From a bacterium BMS3Bbin09 (lineage in GTDB: Bacteria > Nitrospirota > Thermodesulfovibrionia > UBA6902): a stretch of DNA of 40,255 bases. The position numbers were made by a program, and so were the translations under genes. Shown here piece by piece: positions 33,488 to 40,255 of the stretch. The DNA is taken from positions 1 to 40,255 of the forward strand of contig BDTS01000106.1 in the NCBI GenBank assembly GCA_002897915.1. The letters are read 5' to 3'. A model generated the notes under the pieces. It was not told the origin of the DNA. It saw nothing but the letters and a program-made list of their open reading frames with translations, and ran no database searches. Positions within the stretch are counted from its first letter, which is position 1. Every line of letters starts with the position of its first letter.

Positions 33488-34186
33488 ATGAATAATAAAA
33501 CTCTTCTCATTATATTAATTTTATTTCTGATAACTCCTTTTGCTTTTGCGGAAGGGAAGGAGGCGGATAATATGGTAGAGAATATACACTGGCTCGGACA
33601 TGACACATTTAAGATAACAGGTGAAAAGGTCATATATACCGACCCCTTCCATATAAGGAAGAAAGATATTGCGGACATTATACTGATCACCCATGGCCAT
33701 CGTGACCACTGCTCGCCCGAAGATATAAAGAAGGTCCAGGGTCCCGATACAATAATCGTAGCAACGCCCGATTGTAAAGAGAAGCTGTCAGGGGGCGTCC
33801 GGACAATGAAGCCCGGAGACAGGATCACGGTTGGCGGAGTAGAAATAGAGGCTGTGCCTGCTTATAATACGAACAAGCAGTTCCACACAAAAGATAAAGG
33901 ATGGGTCGGTTATATCTTCACTATCAGCGGACAGAGGATCTATATTGCCGGCGATACAGACCATATACCGGAAATGAGTGATCTCAAAGTGGATATAGCG
34001 CTCCTGCCTGTATCAGGCACATATGTCATGACCGCTGAAGAGGCTGTTAGTGCCGCGCTCGATATTAAACCGAAGGTAGCTATTCCCATGCATTACAACT
34101 CAATAGTCGGGACAGAAAAAGACGCGGAAAGATTTGCTGAGGGATTAAAGGGAAAGATAGAGGTGAGGATCCTTAAGCAGGAATAA
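33488..34186 (+). CDS. Exported metallo-beta-lactamase-fold hydrolase (UPF0173/UlaG-like)
   Basis: A 232-residue protein with a signal peptide (residues 1-21, LLIILILFLITPFAFA) followed by a metallo-beta-lactamase fold. The metal motif is T-H69-G-H71-R-D73-H74, and further ligands are GDTDH and the C-terminal IPMHYN. The sequence IHWLGHDTFKI at the mature N-terminus is typical of the UPF0173/L-ascorbate-6-P lactonase-like group, most of which are cytoplasmic; the export signal is therefore notable. The substrate is unknown. An AAGGAGGG ribosome site lies close to the ATG. It is preceded by core copy A and followed by copy B of the intergenic element. Confidence 0.84.
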   Translation: MNNKTLLIILILFLITPFAFAEGKEADNMVENIHWLGHDTFKITGEKVIYTDPFHIRKKDIADIILITHGHRDHCSPEDIKKVQGPDTIIVATPDCKEKLSGGVRTMKPGDRITVGGVEIEAVPAYNTNKQFHTKDKGWVGYIFTISGQRIYIAGDTDHIPEMSDLKVDIALLPVSGTYVMTAEEAVSAALDIKPKVAIPMHYNSIVGTEKDAERFAEGLKGKIEVRILKQE

Positions 34187-34195
34187 TTCCTTTTA

Positions 34196-34265
34196 AGATA
34201 TAGCTGAGTTGAATAGTGAAATTGTAATTTCATCTATTCTTACGAAACTTATGCCCGTGGTACAA
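34196..34265 (+). repeat. Copy B of an unrecognised intergenic element of about 70 nt
   Basis: It begins AGATATAGCTGAG and has the hairpin AATAG-TGAAATT-GT-AATTTCATCTATT (34212-34238, 12 bp with one bulged A). It ends with the core ACGAAACTTATGCC plus CGTGGTACAA (34242-34265). It fills the gap between the metallo-beta-lactamase-fold gene and nth, and ends exactly at the chosen nth start. Confidence 0.75.
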
Positions 34266-34892
34266 ATGCCAGATGCCAAAAAGATAACAAGATTATTGTT
34301 GAATAAATACCAGAACCCCGAGTCCGCGCTTAATTTTTCCAATCCGCTTCAACTTCTAATGGCGACCATTCTTTCGGCACGCTGCACTGATGTGAAGGTT
34401 AATGAGGTCACAAAGGGACTTTTTAAAAAATACCACTCGGCAAAGGACTTTGCGAACGCGGATCAGGTATCTCTCGAAGCAGAAATAAGGCCGACTGGCT
34501 TTTACAGGAACAAGGCAAAGATGTTGATCGAATGCTGCAGGAAGCTGGAGGAGGATTTTAAAGGCAATGTACCTGATACAATGAAAGAGCTTACAACTCT
34601 CTCGGGGGTTGGAAGGAAGACCGCTAATGTTGTCCTGGCCTGCGCATTTGGCAAACAGGCCATAGCCGTTGATACGCATGTGCTGAGGGTCTCGAACAGG
34701 CTCGGACTATCCTTTTCGAACAATCCGGACAAGGTGGAGCAGGAACTTGTCGCTCAGCTGCCCAAAGGCAAACTGACGCGCATGCACCTTGCCCTGATAC
34801 TTCACGGGAGGCAGACCTGTGTGTCAAGAAAACCGAAGTGCGGAGATTGCGTGCTAAATAAAGAATGTGATTGGAGAGAAAAAAATGCTTGA
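34266..34892 (+). CDS. nth: Endonuclease III (DNA glycosylase/AP lyase)
   Basis: Removes oxidised pyrimidines and cleaves abasic sites. The helix-hairpin-helix TLSGVGRKTANVVL carries the catalytic Lys, the segment AVDTHVLRVSNRLGL carries the catalytic Asp, and the [4Fe-4S] cluster ligands follow Cys-x6-Cys-x2-Cys-x5-Cys at the C-terminus. I place the start at ATG 34266 (MPDAKKITRLLL). The distance to NFSNP then matches other Nth proteins, and the preceding in-frame codons (TTG 34209, ATG 34251) fall inside the repeated element. No Shine-Dalgarno is obvious. The gene overlaps birA by 8 bases. Confidence 0.93.
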   Translation: MPDAKKITRLLLNKYQNPESALNFSNPLQLLMATILSARCTDVKVNEVTKGLFKKYHSAKDFANADQVSLEAEIRPTGFYRNKAKMLIECCRKLEEDFKGNVPDTMKELTTLSGVGRKTANVVLACAFGKQAIAVDTHVLRVSNRLGLSFSNNPDKVEQELVAQLPKGKLTRMHLALILHGRQTCVSRKPKCGDCVLNKECDWREKNA

Positions 34893-35676
34893 TCAGGAAA
34901 CAGTAAGAAATATTTTCAAAGGCGAGTTTATTGGCAAAGAGATCTATTTTCTGGAATCGACCGAATCTACTAATGACAAGGCGCTCGAGATCGGAAAGAA
35001 GAGGGAGGATTCCGAGGGGATAGTTGTTGTGGCTGATTCACAGACAAAGGGCAAGGGAAGGCTCGGCAGGCATTGGATATCGCCGCCAGGCGTCAATCTT
35101 TATTTCTCCGTTATCCTGAAGCCGGACATCCCGCCAATAGAGGCGCCGTTGATAACACTGGCCGCCGCGGTCGCTGTATCATCAGTGCTCAGGACCTGGA
35201 AAGGGGTTCCTGCGGATATAAAATGGCCCAATGATATCATGATAAAGGGCAAGAAGGTGGGGGGTATACTTACGGAGATGAGGACCTCCGGCAATGAGAT
35301 AGATCTTGTGGTCATCGGGATAGGGCTGAATGTTAACATGCCGATAGGTGACCTGCCGGAAGATATAAGGTCAGCTACAACTACACTCGAAATTGAGAAG
35401 GATGCTCCTTCGGACAGAGCCGGTCTTTTGAGGGGGCTGCTGGCCGGACTGGACAATGCCTATAAGAATCTCTTAAATGGTAATAAGAGGGCTTTAATTA
35501 ATGGATGGCTTAGTTTAAACTGCACTATAGGCAACAGGGTCATTGTCAGGGATAGTAACAGGACCATTACCGGAATTGCCGAGAATATCGGTCAGAACGG
35601 TGAGCTTATTGTTAAGCTTGAATCCGGGGGTACCGAAGTTGTAAATGCAGGAGATGTTACGATACTAAAGAACTGA
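34885..35676 (+). CDS. birA: Biotin-[acetyl-CoA carboxylase] ligase, monofunctional
   Basis: Attaches biotin to the carboxyl carrier protein of acetyl-CoA carboxylase. The 263 residues contain the ATP/biotin loop GKGRLGRHW (residues 56-64), NLYFSVILKP, the KWPNDIMIKGKKVGGILTEM catalytic segment and a small C-terminal SH3-like domain. There is no N-terminal winged-helix domain, so it should not act as the biotin operon repressor. The start at 34885 is chosen for the GGAG ribosome site; GTG at 34867 is an alternative adding six residues. It overlaps the nth stop by 8 bases and is followed by coaX, a frequent neighbour. Confidence 0.93.
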   Translation: MLDQETVRNIFKGEFIGKEIYFLESTESTNDKALEIGKKREDSEGIVVVADSQTKGKGRLGRHWISPPGVNLYFSVILKPDIPPIEAPLITLAAAVAVSSVLRTWKGVPADIKWPNDIMIKGKKVGGILTEMRTSGNEIDLVVIGIGLNVNMPIGDLPEDIRSATTTLEIEKDAPSDRAGLLRGLLAGLDNAYKNLLNGNKRALINGWLSLNCTIGNRVIVRDSNRTITGIAENIGQNGELIVKLESGGTEVVNAGDVTILKN

Positions 35677-35713
35677 TTTTGTAAATCTTTCAACCTGTTT
35701 TTCACCAAGATAT

Positions 35714-36484
35714 ATGCTTTTACTTATTGACATTGGCAACACAAGTACGACAATAGGCTTTCATGACGAGAGCGGTATAAGGGACATACTGCGTCTCAGC
35801 ACTGTCAGGGGCAAGCGCGGTGTCAGGGAATATTCTTATATCCTTAAGGGCGTTATTCAGGAACATGACATGGAGGCGCCTGAGGGCGCGGTGATCTGTT
35901 CGGTTGTGCCGGAGGTTACGGCTTTATTCACGGGGGCCATAAGAAAGACATTCGGAATAGAGTCGTTGAATGTTGATCATGAAATAAAGACGGGCCTCAA
36001 GTTCAGGATCAAGAACCCCGGGGAGCTCGGCCCGGACAGGATAGCGAATGCAGTGGCCGCCCACAGGCTTTATGAAGGTTCGCTGATAGTGGTGGACTTC
36101 GGGACCGCGACCACTTTTTGTGTAGTGACTGAAAAAGGAGAATACAAGGGCGGGGCTATAATGCCGGGGCTTGTATTAACGGCCAACAGTCTGGCCGCAG
36201 CAACGGCAAAGCTGCCGAGGGTGGAGCTTAAGTGTCCGACCAGAGTGCTGGGGCGTGATACGAACGAGAATATCCTGGCAGGGGTCTTCTACGGACATGT
36301 TGGGGCTGTTGAGAGGATCATCAGTGGGATAAAAAAGGAGATTGGCGGAGAACTGACCGTGGTTGCCACAGGCGGCCTCTCCGGTCTGGTAGCGCCGCAC
36401 CTTAAAGTGATAGACCATCTCAATCCATTATTGACCCTTGAGGGATTGAGATTCATATATGAACTGAATACTGAAAAAGTTTAA
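35714..36484 (+). CDS. coaX: Pantothenate kinase, type III
   Basis: Catalyses the first step of coenzyme A synthesis; the type III enzymes need a monovalent cation and escape CoA feedback inhibition. The 256 residues show the acetate-kinase-like phosphate loop DIGNTSTTIG, LGPDRIANAVAAHRL, VVDFGTATTFCVV and the C-terminal VVATGGLSGLV. All family motifs are intact. It lies 37 bases after birA, a common pairing, and 51 bases before the universal stress protein gene. Confidence 0.95.
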   Translation: MLLLIDIGNTSTTIGFHDESGIRDILRLSTVRGKRGVREYSYILKGVIQEHDMEAPEGAVICSVVPEVTALFTGAIRKTFGIESLNVDHEIKTGLKFRIKNPGELGPDRIANAVAAHRLYEGSLIVVDFGTATTFCVVTEKGEYKGGAIMPGLVLTANSLAAATAKLPRVELKCPTRVLGRDTNENILAGVFYGHVGAVERIISGIKKEIGGELTVVATGGLSGLVAPHLKVIDHLNPLLTLEGLRFIYELNTEKV

Positions 36485-36535
36485 TATAAATATATGCTCC
36501 TGCAAAACGGGCACTAAATTCAAGGAGGTTTACTT

Positions 36536-36982
36536 ATGAAAGTTGAACGCATACTTTTTCCAACAGACTTTTCAGAAGGTGCGGCTATCGCAATGCGTTA
36601 CGCTGTAGATCTTGCAAAACGCTATAATGCTAAGCTCCATATTCTCCATGTTATCTACGATTTCACAAAGGCGACCGGTTCCCATATACCTCACGTTTCA
36701 GCTAATGAAATGTACAAAGAGATGAATAAATGGGCACAAAATGAGATCGATAAATGCTGCCTTGAAGAGACAAGAGATCTCCAGAGTGTTGAAAAAAGCG
36801 TTATTGAAGGTGTGCCGTATGAAGAAATTATAAAGTTCGCTGAAAAAGACAAAAGCGATATGATCGTCATCGGCACATACGGAAGGTCCGGTCTTGAGAG
36901 ATTCATCTTCGGCAGCACTGCGGAGAGGGTCGTCAGGAGGGCCCCATGCGCGGTGCTCACTGTCAGGCCTAATGGCAAGTAA
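36536..36982 (+). CDS. Universal stress protein (UspA family)
   Basis: A small cytoplasmic nucleotide-binding protein of 148 residues. It begins with the strand ILFPTDFSEGAAIAMRYAVDLAKRY. It ends with the ATP-binding signature IGTYGRSGLERFIFGSTAERVVRRAPCAVLTVR (the G-2x-G-9x-G-S/T pattern), so ATP binding is expected. An AAGGAGG ribosome site sits 7 bases upstream. It lies just before the TonB-like gene (11-base gap). The physiological role is not deducible. Confidence 0.92.
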   Translation: MKVERILFPTDFSEGAAIAMRYAVDLAKRYNAKLHILHVIYDFTKATGSHIPHVSANEMYKEMNKWAQNEIDKCCLEETRDLQSVEKSVIEGVPYEEIIKFAEKDKSDMIVIGTYGRSGLERFIFGSTAERVVRRAPCAVLTVRPNGK

Positions 36983-36993
36983 TAAGTTTATAA

Positions 36994-37725
36994 TTGAGAT
37001 TAAAAAACTGCATATTATTATCTGTACTGTTGCATCTGCTCTTCTTTGGTATTCTGGGGGCGGCGTACTCCAACGTTCATGAAAGGGAACGGGTCTTTGA
37101 TGTTGATATTGTAGAGATCGAGCCCTTGAAGTCCCCTGAGATAAAAAGATCAAAACCGGTCCTGAAAAAAAGGCAGCCCGCAGTGCGCAGGCGGAGACCC
37201 ATGACAAAATACCTGCCGCCGGATACGATCCGGGATGAGGTTCCCTCCTCCCCTTCAACGAAGGCGGGGGAGACCAATACTGTCCCTCCTTCCATACTGC
37301 CTGACAGGGGTCAAGAGAATGAGCCGGCCCCGTCCTTTCTTTTTGATAGGGAGATCATTGAAAAATACGCCAGCAAGGTCCCCCTACCAGAAAAAGACCT
37401 TACCTTTGATACATCCGAATTCAAACATAGAGGGTACATGCGTATACTGCGGGAGAAGATAGAAAGCATATGGGAATATCCGAAGGACGCGGTCAAGAGC
37501 AAGATGTCCGGTGATCTTTATATTATGTTTACGATAAAAAGAAAAGGGGACCTCGGCGAGGTAGAGGTGCTAAGGACGTCAGGCCACAGGAGCCTGGACC
37601 GCGCGGCAATAAAGGCACTGAAGGACGCGGCGCCTTTCTGGCCCCTCCCGGATGACTGGCCGGAGGAGCAGATCGAGATCAAGGGCCACTTTATCTACAT
37701 CTACGGCAGAACATACGTAATGTGA
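36994..37725 (+). CDS. TonB family energy-transducing protein, second TolA/TonB-like protein in the window
   Basis: An inner-membrane protein of 243 residues. It has a short cytoplasmic tip, one membrane helix (residues about 5-24, NCILLSVLLHLLFFGILGAA) and a basic, Pro-rich periplasmic linker (about 45-110). The C-terminal TonB-type domain (about 145-243) contains MRILREKIESIWEYP, DLYIMFTIKRKGDLGEVEVL and SLDRAAIKALKDAAPFWPLP. The start is TTG at 36994 with no clear ribosome site. It probably depends on the upstream usp transcript. No exbB/exbD pair is nearby, so it may borrow TolQR. A terminator hairpin follows the stop immediately. Confidence 0.83.
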   Translation: MRLKNCILLSVLLHLLFFGILGAAYSNVHERERVFDVDIVEIEPLKSPEIKRSKPVLKKRQPAVRRRRPMTKYLPPDTIRDEVPSSPSTKAGETNTVPPSILPDRGQENEPAPSFLFDREIIEKYASKVPLPEKDLTFDTSEFKHRGYMRILREKIESIWEYPKDAVKSKMSGDLYIMFTIKRKGDLGEVEVLRTSGHRSLDRAAIKALKDAAPFWPLPDDWPEEQIEIKGHFIYIYGRTYVM

Positions 37726-37726
37726 G

Positions 37727-37746
37727 GGGCGTTCGCCCGGTTTTTT
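37727..37746 (+). terminator. Intrinsic terminator after the TonB-like gene
   Basis: GGGC-GTTC-GCCC (37727-37738), then GG and TTTTTT (37741-37746). The stem is short (4 bp) but GC-only with a stable tetraloop, and the hairpin starts one base after the stop codon. Confidence 0.5.
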
Positions 37747-37807
37747 CGCATAAGCATAAAATTTTTCTGTCCCTTCTGTTACAAAACTGCTAAAATAAAA
37801 AATTGAT

Positions 37808-38575
37808 ATGAAATTACTGAGCCTTATAAGATGGCAGGACATACTCGATATCTTTATCGTGACAGTGATCATTTACAGGGGCCTCCTGATAATCAAGGGG
37901 ACCAGAGCGGCCCAGATGCTTGTCGGGCTCGGCGTCCTGTTCCTGGTCCTTGTTTCCGCGCAGTATTTCGGGTTCTACACAATAGACTGGATCATTCAGA
38001 CACTATGGGCGCAGATCGTTCTCGCAATCATAATATTGTTCCAGCCCGAGATCCGCAAGACTCTGGCCCAGATGGGCGAGGCCCGTTTCCTTCCCTCTTT
38101 TGCCTCAGCGGAAGAACTGCGGTCGCTTGAAGAGATAGTAAAGGCATCGATCGCAATTGCGAGCAAAAAGATCGGGGCCCTGATCGTAATAGAGAAAGAG
38201 ATCGATCTCAAGGACTTCATCGAGATAGGTACCCAGCTTGACTCGAAGGTCTCTCGCGAGGTTCTGCTGAGTATCTTTCATCCTACGTCACCGATCCATG
38301 ACGGGGCGGTCATTATCAGGGGCAACCGCATTTTAGCGGCGGGCTGTTTCCTGCCTTTGACATTAAGAAGGGGCATCTCAAAGGCATACGGCACCAGACA
38401 CAGGGCCGGCATCGGCCTGACAGAGGAGACGGACGCCTTTGTCATAATAATCTCTGAAGAGACGGGCAGCATTACGACCGCTGTCGGCGATAAGATAGAA
38501 AAAAATGTGGACATGGGTTCTCTGCGTGATTTCCTCACAGAGAACTTCATTATATCGAAAGAGAAGAAGAGATGA
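37808..38575 (+). CDS. cdaA: Diadenylate cyclase (CdaA type)
   Basis: Makes the second messenger cyclic di-AMP from two ATP. Three N-terminal membrane helices (about residues 12-30, 36-55 and 60-80) precede a DAC domain (about 85-245) with the catalytic D165-G-A and the ATP-contacting R197-H-R. The 255-residue length is typical of CdaA/DacA. It overlaps cdaR by 4 bases and is followed by glmM, the conserved cdaA-cdaR-glmM order in which CdaR and GlmM modulate the cyclase. No ribosome site is clear before the ATG. Confidence 0.95.
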   Translation: MKLLSLIRWQDILDIFIVTVIIYRGLLIIKGTRAAQMLVGLGVLFLVLVSAQYFGFYTIDWIIQTLWAQIVLAIIILFQPEIRKTLAQMGEARFLPSFASAEELRSLEEIVKASIAIASKKIGALIVIEKEIDLKDFIEIGTQLDSKVSREVLLSIFHPTSPIHDGAVIIRGNRILAAGCFLPLTLRRGISKAYGTRHRAGIGLTEETDAFVIIISEETGSITTAVGDKIEKNVDMGSLRDFLTENFIISKEKKR

Positions 38576-39228
38576 TGAAAGGGTTTTTTACAAAGAACCT
38601 GTGGCTGAAACTCGCCTCTCTCATCCTGGCGACGGCCCTCTGGCTGTTCGTCATATTGAGCGGGCGCACTGAGGTCACCATGGATGTGCCGGTTGTCTAC
38701 TCCGGGCTCCAGCAGTATCTTGATCTCATAGACTCGCCAAAGAAGGTGAGAGTCAGCATAGAGGGACAGGGGAGTCTTTTGAAGAACATCAGACGCAGTG
38801 AAATAAAAGCGGTCATCGACCTGAGCGAAACAAAGTCGGGAAGGTCCTTCTTTACGCTTACCAAAGAGAATTTTGAACTGCCAAAGACACTGCTGCTGAC
38901 CAATATCGACCCTGAGACGATCAGTGTAACAATCGAGTCCGAACTGAAGAAGAGGATACCAGTAAAGCCCGTTATAGTCGGACGACCCGAAAAAGGCTTT
39001 ACTATATTTGAGATAAAAGTTGTGCCGGAAAACATAGTTGTAGAGGGTCCGAAGAGTCTCGTCAGGAAGATATACACCGTAAAAACAGAACCTATAGACA
39101 TCAACGGCCTGAATACCGACCTTAACTTCAAGGCCAACCTGGATTTCGTGAACTCGACTATCAGGAAGAGCGTTAATAAAGTTGAAGTGAATATCACTGT
39201 TAAGAAACTGGTGCAAGGAGATAAATAA
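38572..39228 (+). CDS. cdaR: YbbR-domain protein, CdaA regulator
   Basis: A membrane-anchored extracytoplasmic regulator of CdaA. It has one N-terminal helix (residues about 10-28, [20 protein letters not shown]) and about two YbbR domains: one with VPVVYSGL...[15 protein letters not shown], the other with [15 protein letters not shown]...[17 protein letters not shown]. The 218 residues are short, since many CdaR proteins have three or four YbbR domains. It overlaps cdaA by 4 bases and glmM by one base (TAATG), so all three genes are translationally coupled. Confidence 0.9.
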   Translation: MMKGFFTKNLWLKLASLILATALWLFVILSGRTEVTMDVPVVYSGLQQYLDLIDSPKKVRVSIEGQGSLLKNIRRSEIKAVIDLSETKSGRSFFTLTKENFELPKTLLLTNIDPETISVTIESELKKRIPVKPVIVGRPEKGFTIFEIKVVPENIVVEGPKSLVRKIYTVKTEPIDINGLNTDLNFKANLDFVNSTIRKSVNKVEVNITVKKLVQGDK

Positions 39229-40255
39229 TGGCAGTAAGGAAAAAGGGTATGAAGCTGTTTGGAACGGACGGGATAAGGGGTAAGGCCAACCACTCTCCGA
39301 TGACGGGCGAGATAGCCTTTGAGGTCGGAAGGGCGGCGGCTTATGTCTTAAATAAGGAGCACGGGCTTCACAAGATCCTGATCGGGAAGGACACAAGGCT
39401 GTCGGGCTACATGCTTGAGAGCGCCCTCACCTCCGGCATTTGCTCGATGGGCATGAATGTTGTCCTGGTCGGTCCGATGCCAACCCCCGGGATAGCATTT
39501 GTCACAAGGAGCCTGAGAGTTGACGCAGGCGTGGTCATATCCGCTTCGCATAATCCCTACGATGACAACGGGATAAAGTTCTTTTCCTCCGACGGATTCA
39601 AACTGCCGGACAGTACAGAGCGCGCGATAGAGAAGGAGATGTTCTCCAGGAGGCTCGAGAAGATCAGGCCCGAGGGTTCCGGAATAGGAAGGGCGCACAG
39701 GGTCGATGACGCGGCAGGCAGGTATATTGAGTATGTTAAATCCACCTTCCCCAAAGGCAGGACCCTTGAGGGCATGAAGGTAGTTATAGACTGCAGCAAC
39801 GGTTCGGCGTACAAGATCACCCCGTTCGTACTCGACGAACTCGGGGCGGATGTTATTTCAATAAACGCCAAGCCTGACGGGCTGAACATTAATGAGAACT
39901 GCGGCGCGACACATCCTGAGGGGATGCAGAGGGCGGTCCTCGAGCACAAGGCGGACATCGGGATCGCGCATGATGGCGACGCTGACAGGACGATACTCTG
40001 TGATGAAAAGGGAGAGCTGATAGATGGTGATAAGATAATGGCCCTTTGCGCGCTTGATATGAAGAAACAGGGGACCCTCGCGAATGATACGGTCGTCTCA
40101 ACGGTCATGAGCAATATAGGTTTTGAGCTCTTCCTGAAGAAGAACGGGATAAAGGTCGTGCGGACACAGGTCGGGGACAGGTACGTTGTCGAGGAGATGG
40201 TCAAAAGAAAGTGCAACCTCGGCGGCGAACAGTCCGGGCATATAGTCTTCCTTGA
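39228..40255 (+). CDS. glmM: Phosphoglucosamine mutase, 3' end outside window
   Basis: Interconverts glucosamine-6-phosphate and glucosamine-1-phosphate for UDP-GlcNAc and peptidoglycan synthesis. About 342 of an expected 450 or so codons are visible. It begins with [13 protein letters not shown] and has the phospho-serine Ser107 in [15 protein letters not shown]. The metal-binding loop DGDADR comes next, and the sequence ends in the sugar-specificity loop GGEQSGH. The start at 39228 is supported by AAGGAGAT upstream and by the one-base overlap with cdaR; ATG at 39249 is a less likely alternative. The frame is intact to the window edge. Confidence 0.96.
   Translation, partial: MAVRKKGMKLFGTDGIRGKANHSPMTGEIAFEVGRAAAYVLNKEHGLHKILIGKDTRLSGYMLESALTSGICSMGMNVVLVGPMPTPGIAFVTRSLRVDAGVVISASHNPYDDNGIKFFSSDGFKLPDSTERAIEKEMFSRRLEKIRPEGSGIGRAHRVDDAAGRYIEYVKSTFPKGRTLEGMKVVIDCSNGSAYKITPFVLDELGADVISINAKPDGLNINENCGATHPEGMQRAVLEHKADIGIAHDGDADRTILCDEKGELIDGDKIMALCALDMKKQGTLANDTVVSTVMSNIGFELFLKKNGIKVVRTQVGDRYVVEEMVKRKCNLGGEQSGHIVFL

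Noticed and set aside
34209-34265. nth starting at TTG 34209 or ATG 34251
   Set aside because: These codons fall inside the repeated intergenic element, and the extra residues do not resemble Nth N-termini.

Overview
The window comes from the chromosome of a Gram-negative bacterium. Lnt, signal peptidase I, a full Tol-Pal system, lipoproteins and GlnE with PII all point that way. Heavy use of AGG (Arg) and ATA (Ile) codons, moderate GC, a futalosine-pathway enzyme (MqnB), a b/b' type ATP synthase operon without a and c subunits, and a tandem DUF507 pair suggest a deep-branching lineage such as Nitrospirota or a Desulfobacterota relative. This placement is inference; there is no rRNA in the window. 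I see no tRNA, rRNA, CRISPR array, complete insertion sequence or phage module. Most of the window is dense housekeeping sequence, and no gap without a gene exceeds 300 bases.

Layout. Bases 1-3626: the end of lnt, then a leftward cluster rpsF-ssb-rpsR followed by two DUF507 genes, and trmN6. 3714-7919: a more AT-rich accessory stretch with an unusual membrane-anchored retropepsin-like protein, a phosphoglycolate phosphatase-like HAD protein, a TerC-family membrane protein and a PhzF-family protein. 8097-16138: a long rightward run of ROK sugar kinase, lepA, lepB, ribE, ribBA, ribH, nusB, purB and a PilZ protein. 16327-20131: a SLOG-like protein, then glnE and glnB transcribed divergently. 20240-26143: the leftward F1Fo ATP synthase operon atpF'-F-H-A-G-D-C. 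26401-32063: tolQ-tolR-tolA-tolB-pal-cpoB, then prfB with its programmed +1 frameshift. 32150-37725: a small secreted protein, mqnB, an exported metallo-beta-lactamase-fold protein, nth, birA, coaX, a universal stress protein and a TonB-like protein. 37808-40255: the c-di-AMP/cell-wall module cdaA-cdaR-glmM, with glmM cut by the window edge.

How the genes work together. The Tol-Pal genes form a complete envelope-constriction machine. GlnE and PII belong to the nitrogen-status cascade that controls glutamine synthetase. ribE-ribBA-ribH give most of riboflavin synthesis (ribD is not here). The cdaA module links c-di-AMP to peptidoglycan precursor supply.

The most interesting unexplained signal is non-coding. 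An intergenic element of about 70 nt occurs at 32464-32534 (minus) and 34196-34265 (plus), with a shortened copy ending at 33477 (plus). It lies in front of three different genes within 1.8 kb and I do not recognise it. Other points of interest are GTAG-type palindromes, one of which sits where the nusB ribosome binding site should be; a 9-bp duplication inside the PII B-loop; an SPF-to-SPY change in release factor 2; and a putative pseudo-protease/retropepsin fusion.
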